Shown here: positions 1-8,381 of the stretch, one piece after another
Layout of the letters: every line of letters begins with the position of its first letter
Numbering within the stretch: the stretch's first letter is position 1
Source of the DNA: Uruburuella suis
GTDB lineage: Bacteria; Pseudomonadota; Gammaproteobacteria; Burkholderiales; Neisseriaceae
Length of the DNA: 64,000 bases
Assembly: GCF_004341385.1 (NCBI RefSeq)
Contig: NZ_SLXE01000001.1
Location: forward strand, 124,001 to 188,000
Reading direction: 5' to 3'
Program-made: the position numbers and the translations under genes
Notes under the pieces: model-generated
What the model saw: the letters and a program-made list of their open reading frames with translations, nothing else
What the model was told of the DNA's origin: nothing
Databases searched by the model: none

Positions 1-80
1 CCTGTTTGGTTTTTGCGCTGTTTGGGCGTGCTAAATGCAGGCGCTGAAGGCATTGGATTGGCAGGCCGTCTGAAGATGGA

Positions 81-482
81 TTATGGCTGGTTTTGGGCAT
101 ATTGCGGCAAATCGTCGTTGATGTGCAGCCAGCGGATTTTGCTGCCGGTCCAAATATGATAGGCGGGCGCGATGCGGTCGGGGTGGTCGAGGCTGGCGAG
201 GGTGAAATCGAGCGTGGTAGGCTCGGCTTCGCTGCAAAAAAGTAGCTGCGTGCCGCAATGGCGGCAGAATTCGCGCCGGCTGTGTGCCCCCGATGCAAAA
301 TGGGCGGGTTTGCCTTGGCTGTATTCAAAGCTGCCGCGCGCCACGGTGGCCCAGGCTTGCACAGGCGCGCCGGCGGAATGCTGGCACAGGCGGCAATGGC
401 AATAGCCGGCATCGATGGGTGCGTGCAACACGCGGTAGCGGATGCGGCCGCACAGGCAGCCGCCGAGCAGGGGATAGGGCAT
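81..482 (-). CDS. GFA / CENP-V domain zinc protein
   Basis: This is a 133-residue protein of the glutathione-dependent formaldehyde-activating (GFA) family, a zinc-binding beta fold. The cysteine pattern is visible: C9-x-C11, C28-x-C30-x-x-C33 and C73-x-x-C76, matching the two zinc sites of the family. I start it at MPYPLLGGC because the family motif begins immediately after; an in-frame ATG lies 24 bases upstream. Members are usually annotated as formaldehyde scavengers, but most have no proven substrate. An S-formylglutathione hydrolase gene lies about 20 kb away, not in the same operon. Function beyond the fold is uncertain. Confidence 0.85.
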   Translation of the reverse strand: MPYPLLGGCLCGRIRYRVLHAPIDAGYCHCRLCQHSAGAPVQAWATVARGSFEYSQGKPAHFASGAHSRREFCRHCGTQLLFCSEAEPTTLDFTLASLDHPDRIAPAYHIWTGSKIRWLHINDDLPQYAQNQP

Positions 483-504
483 GGTATTTGGCCGATCAGG
501 TTTC

Positions 505-607
505 ATATCAATCCAAAAAAATAACCTAACTTCGTTGTCTCGCCTTGCCGTACTATCTGTACTGTCGCAGGCTTCCGCCTTGTTAGCTTACTTTTTTGAA
601 TGGGTAT
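505..607. repeat. Correia-like 103-bp element, copy A
   Basis: The copy begins ATATCAATCC and ends GAATGGGTAT, near-inverted termini. The core carries GCCTTGCCGTACTA and CTGTACTGTCGCAGGC, which resemble the internal part of the Neisseria Correia repeat as I remember it. It is almost identical to the copy at 6823-6925. It lies just upstream of the GFA gene start and could affect its expression. Confidence 0.75.
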
Positions 608-684
608 CAGACGGCCTTATCATAAGGAAGCGCTGCTTAAACGGCAAGGGTTTGGCGGCGCTTGTGTGTGGTGCGGGGCTTTAG

Positions 685-841
685 GGTCTGTTCACAATTC
701 ATCTCGTGGCAATCTTTTGGCTCAAAAACGCGCCTGCCGCGTTGAAAATGCTCGCAAGGTGTTCAACCTTGCTGCGCTTTTCGCCTTGCAAGCGCGCTTT
801 TGCGCTCAAAATCTTACGCACGGATGAAATGTGAACAGACC
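685..841 (+). mobile_element. 157-bp IS5-type MITE, copy 1
   Basis: The terminal inverted repeats are GGTCTGTTCACA and TGTGAACAGACC, flanked by TTAG (681-684) and CTAG (842-845), which fit the YTAR target of the IS5 group. There is no coding capacity. Other copies lie at 16561-16717 (same orientation), 44568-44724 (inverted) and 21628-21700 (internally deleted). Confidence 0.75.
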
Positions 842-842
842 C

Positions 843-893
843 TAGTACGGCAAGGCGAGACAACGCAGTTAGGTTATTTTTTCGAATTGGTAT
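843..893. repeat. Right half of a Correia-like element
   Basis: TAGTACGGCAAGGCGAGA through GAATTGGTAT matches the right half of the 103-bp family. The left half is missing: the sequence joins the end of the 157-bp MITE at its CTAG. The simplest reading is a MITE insertion at the central TAG followed by loss of the left half. Confidence 0.7.
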
Positions 894-938
894 AAGGCCG
901 TCTGAAACTATTGGCGCAATGGTTTTCAGACGGCCTTT
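894..938 (-). terminator. DUS-pair hairpin after upp
   Basis: AAGGCCGTCTGAAA and TTTTCAGACGGCCTT form a stem around a 15-base loop, 17 bases after the upp stop codon. It is a plausible intrinsic terminator as well as an uptake signal. Confidence 0.6.
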
Positions 939-954
939 GTTTTATTCGGCGCAA

Positions 955-1581
955 TCAGCGGGTGCCGAAGATTTTGTCGCCGGCATCGCCGAGGCCGGGA
1001 ATGATATAGCCGTGTTCATCCAAATGGCTGTCGAGCGCGGCGCTGTAGATGGTGACATCGGGATGCGCTTCGTTTACCGCTTTCACGCCTTCGGGCGCGG
1101 CCACGAGCACCAGCACTTTGATGTTGCGGCAGCCTTTGCTTTTGAGCAGATTGATGGTGGCGTTCACCGAGCCGCCGGTGGCGAGCATGGGGTCGAGAAT
1201 CAGCGCCGGGCGCTCGTTCATGCTGTCGACCAGCTTTTCAAAATACGACACCGGTTGCAGGGTTTCTTCATCACGTTGCAGGCCGACCACGCTGATTTTG
1301 GCGGTGGGAATCAAATCGAGCACGCCGTCGAGCATGCCCAAACCGGCGCGCAGAATCGGCACCACGGTGAGGGTTTTGCCTTTGATGCGCTGGCCTTCGA
1401 TGTCGCCGCACCAGCCGTCGAGAATATAGTTTTCGGTTTCGAAATCGCGGCTGGCTTCATAAGCCATCAGGCGCGCCAGCTCTTTGGCCAGAGCGCGGAA
1501 TTTGTAGGTGCTCGATTCGGCTTCGCGCATCAGGGTGAGCTTGTGTTTGACCAGCGGGTGGTCGATGATGGTGATGTTCAT
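955..1581 (-). CDS. upp: Uracil phosphoribosyltransferase
   Basis: This cytoplasmic pyrimidine-salvage enzyme makes UMP from uracil and PRPP. The protein is 208 residues, the normal family length, starting [10 protein letters not shown]. The PRPP-binding loop [10 protein letters not shown] and the C-terminal uracil-binding segment [15 protein letters not shown] are intact. A longer in-frame reading upstream lacks family similarity, so I chose the internal ATG. It is transcribed alone, away from grxD's terminator. The uracil permease gene uraA is 23 kb away and may supply its substrate. Confidence 0.97.
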   Translation of the reverse strand: MNITIIDHPLVKHKLTLMREAESSTYKFRALAKELARLMAYEASRDFETENYILDGWCGDIEGQRIKGKTLTVVPILRAGLGMLDGVLDLIPTAKISVVGLQRDEETLQPVSYFEKLVDSMNERPALILDPMLATGGSVNATINLLKSKGCRNIKVLVLVAAPEGVKAVNEAHPDVTIYSAALDSHLDEHGYIIPGLGDAGDKIFGTR

Positions 1582-1687
1582 AATCAATCTTTCGGTGGGC
1601 GCGTTCAGACGGCCTGTGAAATAAAATACCGGCGCTATTATATAAGCTTTGCGGCCTGCTTGTGAATGGCTTGGGCGGCGCAGCCAC

Positions 1688-1714
1688 AAAAAAACCCTGC
1701 TTCAAGCAGGGTTT
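1688..1714 (-). terminator. Intrinsic terminator of grxD
   Basis: On the minus strand AAACCCTGCTTGAAGCAGGG is followed by a run of seven T, starting 14 bases after the grxD stop codon. It is a strong Rho-independent terminator. Confidence 0.85.
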
Positions 1715-1727
1715 CGGCGCAATATCA

Positions 1728-2036
1728 TCACGCTTTGAGCGCATCTTGCAATTCGCCGGCTTCATACATTTCCATCATGATGTCGGAGCCGCCGAGAAAT
1801 TCGCCGTTAACATATAACTGGGGAATGGTGGGCCAATTGCTGTATTCTTTGATGCCTTGGCGCACGGCTTCGTTTTCCAACACATTAACGGTGACGAAAT
1901 CTTCGCAGCCCGAAGCTTGCAGCAGCTGCACGGCACGCGATGAGAAGCCGCATTGCGGAAACTGCTTGGTGCCTTTCATAAACAATACCACGCGGTGTGT
2001 GTTCACCACTTCTTTGATTTGCTCTTGAATGCTCAT
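1728..2036 (-). CDS. grxD: Monothiol glutaredoxin (Grx4 type)
   Basis: This is a 102-residue CGFS-type glutaredoxin. The active site C29-G-F-S, the WPTIPQLYVNGEFLGG segment and the GGSD glutathione-binding turn are all present. The family carries a [2Fe-2S] cluster bridged with glutathione and works in iron-sulfur cluster transfer and iron sensing rather than as a dithiol reductase. It is a single gene with its own terminator. The start is supported by the family N-terminus (MSIQEQIKEVV). Confidence 0.96.
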   Translation of the reverse strand: MSIQEQIKEVVNTHRVVLFMKGTKQFPQCGFSSRAVQLLQASGCEDFVTVNVLENEAVRQGIKEYSNWPTIPQLYVNGEFLGGSDIMMEMYEAGELQDALKA

Positions 2037-2115
2037 TTTTTGATCCTTGATGAATAAATCGGTTTTCGGCCGAGGGATAATATAAGGGCGTTTGGCGCAA
2101 TGCGCAATAGTCCGT

Positions 2116-3381
2116 TCAGCTTAGCGCGGGCTTTTCAAACACAGCGGCGAAAAAGCCGTCGGTGTGGTGTTCGGCCACATTCATTTTCAGGCAGCGGCCG
2201 GTGTCGAGGTTGATTTTGGCGGCGGCCAGCAATTGGGCGCAATCGAGCTGCACCCAGCCGGGATGGTTTGCTAAAAAGCGCGCCACTTGCTGCTCGTTTT
2301 CCTGCGGCAGCACGCTGCAGGTGGCATGCACCAGGCGGCCGCCGTCTTTCACGAGCTTGGCCGCTTCGGCCAAAATGCTCGCCTGCTGCTGTTGCAGCTT
2401 GGCCAGGGTTTCGGGCGATTGGCGGTATTTCAAATCGGGGTTGCGGCGCAAAGTGCCGAGTCCGGAGCAGGGCGCATCCACCAGCACGCGGTCGGCTTTG
2501 CCGGCCAGGCGCGCGATGCGGGCATCGTGTTCATTGTCGATACGCTGCGGGTGGATGGTGGTTACGCCGGCGCGGGTCATGCGCGGTTTGAGGTTGGCGA
2601 GGCGTTTTTCGGCGATATCGAAAGCATAAATGCGGCCTTTGTTGGCCATCATGGCGGCGATGGCCAGCGTTTTGCCGCCGGCGCCGGCGCAGAAATCCAC
2701 CACGATTTCGCCGCGCTTGGCGCCCACCAGTAAGGCCAAAAGCTGGCTGCCTTCATCTTGCACTTCAAGCGTGCCGTCGAGAAACAGCGGGTGTTTGTTG
2801 AGTGCGATTTTTTCCTGAAAGCGGATGCCCCAAGGCGAATAAGGCGTGGCGGCAGCGGCGAGCCCTTCGGTTTCGAGCGCCGCCAGCACTTTATCGCGCC
2901 GGCCTTTGAGCGTGTTCACCCGCACATCGAGCGGCGCGCTTTGGTTGACGCTGCGGCCGAAAGCGAGAATATCGGTTTCGCCCAGATGCTCGGCGAGCGT
3001 GTCGATCAGCCATTGCGGCAGCTCGGCGGCGGTGTTGGGCTGGCTGGCAAATTCGGCTTTGCGCGCTTTGAGCTTGCTTAGAAATTCGGTGCGTTCTTCA
3101 TCCAGCAAAGGTTCGATTTGGCTCAGGTTGATGCTGCGCCCAAGCACCAGCGCGGCCAGCGCGGCTTTTTCAGGTTGCGCGTGCGGGCGGCGCAGGGCGG
3201 CGCTGATTTTTTGATAATGGCGCAAGGCGGCGAATGCGGTTTCGGCGATTTCATGGCGGTCGCCGCGGCCAAGCTTGCTGTGGGCGCGGAAATAGGCCGA
3301 GAGCACGGCATCGGCAGGCTGCTTGAAAGTGAGCATGTCGGCCAATACGGCGGCGGTGTGGCTGAGTTGATTGGGGGTCAT
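2116..3381 (-). CDS. RsmB/NOP-family rRNA m5C methyltransferase
   Basis: This is a 421-residue SAM-dependent RNA cytosine-C5 methyltransferase. Residues 1-140 form a helical N-terminal region. The Rossmann methyltransferase domain carries motif I VDFCAGAGGKT (228-238), the motif IV catalytic site DAPCSG (Cys305) and the second conserved cysteine in ATCSVLPQE (Cys355). It belongs to the Fmu/RsmB/NOP group, but several paralogues exist (RsmB, RsmF), so I do not assign the exact target base. It is a monocistronic minus-strand gene. Confidence 0.9.
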   Translation of the reverse strand: MTPNQLSHTAAVLADMLTFKQPADAVLSAYFRAHSKLGRGDRHEIAETAFAALRHYQKISAALRRPHAQPEKAALAALVLGRSINLSQIEPLLDEERTEFLSKLKARKAEFASQPNTAAELPQWLIDTLAEHLGETDILAFGRSVNQSAPLDVRVNTLKGRRDKVLAALETEGLAAAATPYSPWGIRFQEKIALNKHPLFLDGTLEVQDEGSQLLALLVGAKRGEIVVDFCAGAGGKTLAIAAMMANKGRIYAFDIAEKRLANLKPRMTRAGVTTIHPQRIDNEHDARIARLAGKADRVLVDAPCSGLGTLRRNPDLKYRQSPETLAKLQQQQASILAEAAKLVKDGGRLVHATCSVLPQENEQQVARFLANHPGWVQLDCAQLLAAAKINLDTGRCLKMNVAEHHTDGFFAAVFEKPALS

Positions 3382-3431
3382 GGTGGATCTTGATAAAGGT
3401 GGATGGGCGATTATACGCGATATCGACCATA

Positions 3432-3471
3432 AAAAGTTTCAGACGGCCTCCACAGGCCGTCTGAAACTTTT
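3432..3471 (-). terminator. DUS-pair hairpin after the DUF3108 gene
   Basis: AAAAGTTTCAGACGGCCT and its near-perfect complement are separated by four bases. The hairpin lies just beyond the DUF3108 stop codon and ends in a T-rich arm on the minus strand. Confidence 0.75.
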
Positions 3472-3481
3472 ATGGTTGGAT

Positions 3482-4156
3482 TTAAGGCTTCACGGTTTGG
3501 CCGTTGATTTTGACGCTGGTGAGCTTTAAATCATAAGTTTTGCCGTCGTCGCTGTAGCTGATTTGGGCGGGAATATTGTTAAAGGCCGGGGCAAAGGCGT
3601 AATTCACGGTGCTGTCGCCGCGCTGCACGCGGTATTTGTTTACCGTGGTGCGGCCGCCGGCAATGCTGAACTGGCTGCTGCCTGCCGGGCTCAAGCCGCC
3701 TACGTTATAAAGCTTTTTGCCGTTGGTGATTTTCAGGCCGGCGGGAAGCTTGGCATCGTTGGCGGCCAATTGCCAGGCAAGCGTGAATAAATCCATGGTG
3801 GGGCCGGCCACCGATTCGGTTTTTTGTTCGCCGGCTTTTCCATAGGTGACTTTGCCGCCGCTGAAACGGGCTTCGGCATAGGTTTTGCCGCTGCGGACGT
3901 CTTTATAATAAGTGGGGCGCAAGGTGTTGCCTGAAATGGTGCCGCCCGATTCGAAGCGGATGCTGTAAAGCGGCACTTTGATGTTGGACACGATTTTATA
4001 ATTGTTGCCGTTGCGGGTGAAGGTCATCACGGCGGGAATGCCGTAGCTGCCCGAATAGCGCAATTCGGCCGATTGCGGCAGCTCGGCGGCAAAAGCGGGC
4101 GCGGCCAAGGCGGCTGCGGCGGCGAAAGCGGCGGTGTGTAAAATGGTTTTGTTCAT
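3482..4156 (-). CDS. DUF3108 exported protein
   Basis: This is a 224-residue protein with a clear Sec signal peptide (MNKTILHTAAFAAAAALAA, cleavage near AFA-AELP), so it is periplasmic or surface associated. The mature part matches the DUF3108 beta-rich domain (LRYSGSYGIPAVMTF, YYKDVRSGKTYAEARF, AISYSDDGKTYDLKL-type strands). GAGAGG lies 6-11 bases before the chosen ATG; the longer upstream reading is arginine-rich and out of character. It is 29 bases downstream of purN and probably co-transcribed with it. Its role is unknown. Confidence 0.85.
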   Translation of the reverse strand: MNKTILHTAAFAAAAALAAPAFAAELPQSAELRYSGSYGIPAVMTFTRNGNNYKIVSNIKVPLYSIRFESGGTISGNTLRPTYYKDVRSGKTYAEARFSGGKVTYGKAGEQKTESVAGPTMDLFTLAWQLAANDAKLPAGLKITNGKKLYNVGGLSPAGSSQFSIAGGRTTVNKYRVQRGDSTVNYAFAPAFNNIPAQISYSDDGKTYDLKLTSVKINGQTVKP

Positions 4157-4185
4157 ATTTTCCTCTCTATGCTTGTTACTGGCTT

Positions 4186-4812
4186 TTAGGCCAAAAGCGC
4201 ATCGGCGCTTGCCTGATGGTGGATGTTGCGCACGCGGTTGCCGTCGATTTTTAAGCGGCCTGCCACAAAATCGGCCACCGCGCGGGGAAACAATTGATGC
4301 TCCACGGCCAACACGCGCGCGGCGATGTTGTCGGCGCTGTCGTTGTCGTGCACCGGCACCACGCCTTGGGCGATAATCGGGCCGCAATCGAGCTCGGGGG
4401 TAACGAAATGGATGGTGCAGCCGGCAATGCGGCAGCCCGCTTCCAGCGCACGCTCGTGGGTGTGCAAACCGGTGAAAGCGGGCAGCAGCGAAGGGTGGAT
4501 ATTGATCAGGCGGCCGGAATAATGCGTGCAGAATTCAGGCGTGAGAATGCGCATAAAGCCGGCCAGCACCACCAAGTCGGGCTGATAAGCATCGATTTTC
4601 TGCATCATGGCCTGATCGAATTCGAGGCGGCTGCCGAATGCTTTGTGCTCGAGGCTGTCGGTGGCGATGCCGCGTTCGGCCGCCCAAGCCAGCCCGGCGG
4701 CATCGGCGCGGTTGCTCAGCACCGCCGCAATGCGGGCATTGGGAATAGCGGCTTCTACAATGGCCTGCATATTGCTGCCGCGGCCGGAAATCAGGATAAC
4801 GATGTTTTTCAT
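4186..4812 (-). CDS. purN: Phosphoribosylglycinamide formyltransferase
   Basis: This purine-synthesis enzyme transfers a formyl group from 10-formyl-tetrahydrofolate to GAR. It has 208 residues, close to the usual length. Motifs visible are GRGSN (residues 10-14) for the phosphoribosyl end, the catalytic INIHPSLLPAFTG segment with its Asn and His, and the catalytic Asp in ELDCGPII. The start at MKNIVILISG is fixed by the family N-terminus. It is the first gene of a probable two-gene unit with the DUF3108 gene. Confidence 0.97.
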   Translation of the reverse strand: MKNIVILISGRGSNMQAIVEAAIPNARIAAVLSNRADAAGLAWAAERGIATDSLEHKAFGSRLEFDQAMMQKIDAYQPDLVVLAGFMRILTPEFCTHYSGRLINIHPSLLPAFTGLHTHERALEAGCRIAGCTIHFVTPELDCGPIIAQGVVPVHDNDSADNIAARVLAVEHQLFPRAVADFVAGRLKIDGNRVRNIHHQASADALLA

Positions 4813-4976
4813 AGTGGGCTGTATTGTGCAGATAAGGGCAAGATAAGCATATATTTTGCGGAAAACAAGGCATTTAGCCGGATTTAACCGAAAGTGTGCC
4901 AAGTTTTCAGACGGCCTTGATGTTTAAAATCAGGCCGTCTGAAAAGATAACGGATATTGTAATCCCGAAACACACC

Positions 4977-5606
4977 TTATACCAACAATACTTGCTGAGC
5001 CTGCCTGAGCAAGCCTGCGGCCAGATAAAGCATCATCAGCGCAATGCCACCATCGAGCAGCTGCCACACCCGCTCGCGCCGAAACAGCGGCAGCAGCAGG
5101 CGCGTGCCGAAGCCGATCAGGGCAAACCACAGCGCCGAGGCGAGCACCGCGCCGGCGGTGAACCACATTTTCTGCGGCACCGGCAAGCTTGCCGCGCTGC
5201 CGCCGATCAGCATCACCGCATCCACATACACATGCGGGTTGAGCAGCGTGAGCGCCAGCGTGATGCCGATGGCTTTGAGCGTGCCCATGCCCGCTTCGTT
5301 GCCGCCGGCCGCCTGCATTTGGCCGCCGCCTTTCCAAGCGCGCCTGGCGCTTAAGGCGGCATAGGCCAGCAGAAAAAGGCCGCCGGCCAGCGAGAGCAGC
5401 GCCGCGGCCACGGGGCGGCCGGAGAGCAGGGCGCCGATGCCGAACACGCCGGCAGAAATCAGCAACACATCGCACAGCCAGCAAGTGAGCACAATGGCGG
5501 TGATGTTGTGTTTAATCAGGCCTTGTTTCAGCACAAAAGCATTTTGTGCGCCGATGGCAACAATCAGGCCGGCGGTGATCATTAATCCGGAGAAAAAAGC
5601 AGTCAT
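4977..5606 (-). CDS. argO: LysE/ArgO-family amino-acid exporter
   Basis: This is a 209-residue inner-membrane protein with about six hydrophobic segments and the LysE-family signatures GAQNAFVLKQGL near the N-terminus and LTLLNPHVYVDAVMLIG in the middle. The family exports lysine or arginine. It is divergent from an ArgP/LysG-type regulator 200 bases away, the classical arrangement in which the regulator activates the exporter when basic amino acids accumulate. The specific substrate (Arg versus Lys) is inferred, not visible. Confidence 0.9.
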   Translation of the reverse strand: MTAFFSGLMITAGLIVAIGAQNAFVLKQGLIKHNITAIVLTCWLCDVLLISAGVFGIGALLSGRPVAAALLSLAGGLFLLAYAALSARRAWKGGGQMQAAGGNEAGMGTLKAIGITLALTLLNPHVYVDAVMLIGGSAASLPVPQKMWFTAGAVLASALWFALIGFGTRLLLPLFRRERVWQLLDGGIALMMLYLAAGLLRQAQQVLLV

Positions 5607-5807
5607 GGCAATATCGCAAAAAAATGAAGAGATGCGCCATTATCGGCAGCGCAGCAGCGCCTTGCCAGCAAGTTAAATATTTTTCAGACGGCCTGAAAAA
5701 CACTTCATCAATCTGTTATCACTTTTTGAGGCCGTCTGAAAGCGCAGATGGCAGCGATAGGCATTAACGTTTACAATCGACGCAGTAAACAATCAAGGGA
5801 AACCTTT

Positions 5808-6695
5808 ATGCAATGGGACGGCAAACAAATGGCGGCGCTGGCCGCCGCTGCCGACAGCGGCAGCTTCGAGCAGGCCGCGGCGCAATTGCGCATCACGCCA
5901 TCGGCTGTGTCGCAGCGCATTCGCGCGCTGGAAGAGGCCGCCGGCGCGCTTTTGCTCAGCCGCTCGCGCCCCTGCCGCCCGACCGAGCACGGCCGGCGGC
6001 TGTTGCGTTATTGGCGCCAGGTGATGAGTTTGCAGCAAGAGCTGGATAATGAGCTGCAACAGCAATCTTCGCAGCTGGCGCTGGCGGCCAATCACGATTC
6101 GCTCGACACCTGGCTGCTGCCGCTCTTGGCAGAAGCGGCGGCCGAGGAGCAATTGCTGCTCGATATCCAGACGGAAGATCAGGAGCACACCCGCGCGCTG
6201 ATGGCCGAAGGGCGCGTGATGGCGGCGGTGAGCAGCGAGGCGGTGCCGATACACGGCTGCGAAGCTTACCCGCTGGGCAGCCTGCGCTACCGCCTAATGG
6301 CCGCGCCCGCTTTTGCCGAGCGCTATTTTTCAGACGGCCTCAGCCCGGCCGCCTTGCGGCGCGCGCCTTTATTGGTGTTTAACCGCAAAGACAATCTTCA
6401 GGCCGATTTTTTGCGCACGCATTTGCAGGCCGATGCGGCGATGTGCCCCACGCACTATATTCCTTCTTCTTATGCGTTTTTTCAGGCAGTGTGCTTGGGG
6501 TTGGGCTACGGCATGTTGTTTGACCAGCAGCTGCAAAGTGTGCAGCCGCAAGGGCGGCATCTGCGCGATTTGTGCCCCGGGAAGCATATCGATGTGCCGC
6601 TTTTCTGGCATTGCTGGCAGGTGCAGCCGCCCAAATGGCAGCGTTTGCGGCAGCGAGTGCAGCAGGCGGCGAAGCTGCATTTGGCTGTGGATTAG
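5808..6695 (+). CDS. argP: ArgP/LysG-type LysR regulator
   Basis: This is a 295-residue LysR-family transcription factor. The N-terminal winged helix-turn-helix (MQWDGKQMAALAAAADSGSFEQAAAQLRITPSAVSQRIRALE region) is intact and followed by a substrate-binding domain. Length and N-terminus match ArgP (IciA). The ATG at 5808 follows AAGGGA and is preferred over an upstream in-frame ATG. Divergent from argO, it most likely regulates that exporter and itself from the shared intergenic region. A DUS encoding FSDGL is embedded in the gene near 6330. Confidence 0.9.
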   Translation: MQWDGKQMAALAAAADSGSFEQAAAQLRITPSAVSQRIRALEEAAGALLLSRSRPCRPTEHGRRLLRYWRQVMSLQQELDNELQQQSSQLALAANHDSLDTWLLPLLAEAAAEEQLLLDIQTEDQEHTRALMAEGRVMAAVSSEAVPIHGCEAYPLGSLRYRLMAAPAFAERYFSDGLSPAALRRAPLLVFNRKDNLQADFLRTHLQADAAMCPTHYIPSSYAFFQAVCLGLGYGMLFDQQLQSVQPQGRHLRDLCPGKHIDVPLFWHCWQVQPPKWQRLRQRVQQAAKLHLAVD

Positions 6696-6740
6696 GGTCT
6701 GCCCGCCTTTTATTGTATGGCTATATTTTGGCGGAAGCAT

Positions 6741-6780
6741 AAAAAGGCCGTCTGAAATTTTCTTTCAGACGGCCTTTTTG
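6741..6780 (+). terminator. DUS-pair terminator of argP
   Basis: AAAAAGGCCGTCTGAAA pairs with TTTCAGACGGCCTTTTT over a short loop, 45 bases after the argP stop codon. It works in both directions but is best placed for argP. Confidence 0.8.
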
Positions 6781-6822
6781 TTTTTATTTACAGGTTGATA
6801 GTTGGTGCGGTTTGCCGGCGTT

Positions 6823-6925
6823 ATACCAATCCAAAAAAATAACCTAACTTCGTTGTCTCGCCTTGCCGTACTATCTGTACTGTCGCAGGCTTCCGCCTTG
6901 TTAGCTTACTTTTTTGAATTGGTAT
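6823..6925. repeat. Correia-like 103-bp element, copy B
   Basis: This intact copy runs from ATACCAATCC to GAATTGGTAT, nearly identical to copy A. Its last base is the first base of the mog stop codon (minus strand, 6925-6927), so insertion was at or immediately after the end of mog. Confidence 0.8.
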
Positions 6926-7494
6926 TATTTCTGTTTGGGGCGAAATGCTTGGCAAACGGCTTCATCGGTTTCGATAAATGCGCCGCCGATTAAGTCGATG
7001 CAATACGGAATGGCACTGAAAAGGCCGTGCACCTGGATATTGCCCGCTGCATCGCGCACGCCGCCGAGGGTTTCGGCGATGGCTTTGGGGCGGCCGGGCA
7101 GGTTTACAATCAAACAGCGGCCGCGTATGCCGGCGGTTTGGCGCGATAAAATGGCGGTGGGCACATAATAAAGGCTGATTTGGCGCATTTGCTCGCCAAA
7201 GCCCGGCATTTCTTTATCGATTACTGCCAGCGTGGCTTCGGGGGTGATGTCGCGCAGGGCGGGGCCGGTGCCGCCGGTGGTAAACACCGCATCGCAGCCT
7301 TCGTCATCGGCCATGCGGCGCAAGACGGCTTCGATTTCGGCCTGCTCATCGGGAATCAGCGCTTCCACAAAGCGGATGGGGTTTTTCACCGTGCTGCCGA
7401 GCCAGTTTTTCAATGCCGGTATGCCCTCATCGGCATACACGCCGCTGCTGGCTCTGTCGCTGGTGGCAATCAGGCCGAAGGTGATGGTTTGCAT
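6925..7494 (-). CDS. mog: Molybdopterin adenylyltransferase
   Basis: This is a 189-residue MogA/MoaB-fold protein that adenylylates molybdopterin before molybdenum insertion. The signature TTGGTGPALRDITPEAT, the N-terminal IGLIATSDRASSG-type strand and the LPGRPKAIAETL loop are present. Length fits Mog rather than a CinA or MoeA fusion. A Correia-like element ends exactly at the stop codon. No other cofactor-synthesis genes are nearby; the next gene on the same strand starts 21 bases upstream of it, so co-transcription with the phosphorylase gene is likely. Confidence 0.95.
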   Translation of the reverse strand: MQTITFGLIATSDRASSGVYADEGIPALKNWLGSTVKNPIRFVEALIPDEQAEIEAVLRRMADDEGCDAVFTTGGTGPALRDITPEATLAVIDKEMPGFGEQMRQISLYYVPTAILSRQTAGIRGRCLIVNLPGRPKAIAETLGGVRDAAGNIQVHGLFSAIPYCIDLIGGAFIETDEAVCQAFRPKQK

Positions 7495-7515
7495 AGATTT
7501 ATCCTTTCAGACGGC

Positions 7516-8238
7516 CTATAAATCCACCAGCAAACGGCGGATGGTTTCGATGGCCTGATGGGTTTGGCGGCTGCGGAAATCGGGCGAATTATCGGCCTGG
7601 CCGTTGACGCCGGCAATGCCGATCACGCCGCACAAATGGGCATAAGGCAGGCCCACTTCGCGCGCGAGCACGGCTTCGGGCATGCCGGTCATGCCGATTA
7701 CGTCAACACCGTCGCGACGGTATTTTTTCAATTCGGCCAAGGTGGGCAGGCGCGGGCCCTGAATGCAGCCATACACACCCCGGCTCACCACGGCGGTGCC
7801 TTGTTGCTCGGCGTGTTGCAGAATATTGAGGCGCAATTCGTGATCATAAGGGTGGGTGAAATCGATGTGCACCACTTCTTGCGAGCGGCCTTCAAAAAAG
7901 GTGCAGGCGCGGCCGGAGGTGTAGTCGATGATGTTGTCGGGCACAATCAGCGAGCCGGGCTCGTGCGCTTCGTTGAGGCCGGCCACCGTGGCCACGGAAA
8001 TAATGTGGTCTGCTTTGGCCGAATGCAGCGCCCAAATATTGGCGCGGTAATTGATTTCATGCGGTGAGAGCGTGTGGTTGAGGCCGTGGCGGGCGATAAA
8101 CATGATTTCATGGCTGCCCAGTTTGCCCATCATCAACGGGCTGCTCGGCAGGCCGTAGGGCGTGCGCACGATGCGGCGGTGGGTAATGTTCATTTCGGGC
8201 AGGCGGGTGAGGCCGCTGCCGCCGATAATCGCTATCAT
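7516..8238 (-). CDS. S-methyl-5'-thioinosine phosphorylase
   Basis: This 240-residue enzyme belongs to the purine nucleoside phosphorylase / MTAP family: MIAIIGGSGLTRLPE at the N-terminus, ARHGLNHTLSPHEINYRANIWAL, and GVYGCIQGPRLPTLAE, with MTGMPEAVLAREVGLPYAHLC near the C-terminus. The sequence resembles the Pseudomonas-type methylthioinosine phosphorylases of polyamine/methylthioadenosine recycling more than true MTAP, but that specificity is inferred. It lies 21 bases upstream of mog on the same strand. Confidence 0.87.
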   Translation of the reverse strand: MIAIIGGSGLTRLPEMNITHRRIVRTPYGLPSSPLMMGKLGSHEIMFIARHGLNHTLSPHEINYRANIWALHSAKADHIISVATVAGLNEAHEPGSLIVPDNIIDYTSGRACTFFEGRSQEVVHIDFTHPYDHELRLNILQHAEQQGTAVVSRGVYGCIQGPRLPTLAELKKYRRDGVDVIGMTGMPEAVLAREVGLPYAHLCGVIGIAGVNGQADNSPDFRSRQTHQAIETIRRLLVDL

Positions 8239-8322
8239 GGGCGCTGCTTTCGTGAGGAAGGAGAGAGAAGCATTGTAAAGGATTCGACTGCTGCTGGGTA
8301 GGCAGTTCGGATAGGGCGAAAT

Positions 8323-8356
8323 AAAGGCCGTCTGAAATATTTTTCAGACGGCCTTT
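8323..8356 (-). terminator. DUS-pair terminator of suhB
   Basis: AAAGGCCGTCTGAAA and TTTCAGACGGCCTTT flank a short AT loop, 26 bases beyond the suhB stop codon. Confidence 0.75.
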
Positions 8357-8381
8357 GTGCAAATTGTTTACTTCATATCAT

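Noticed and set aside
1..80. Possible end of a gene at the left window edge
   Set aside because: Only a DUS and short open stretches are visible; no codon pattern or motif supports a gene.
919..1665. A 248-codon plus-strand frame over upp
   Set aside because: It is antisense to a complete uracil phosphoribosyltransferase and has no family match.
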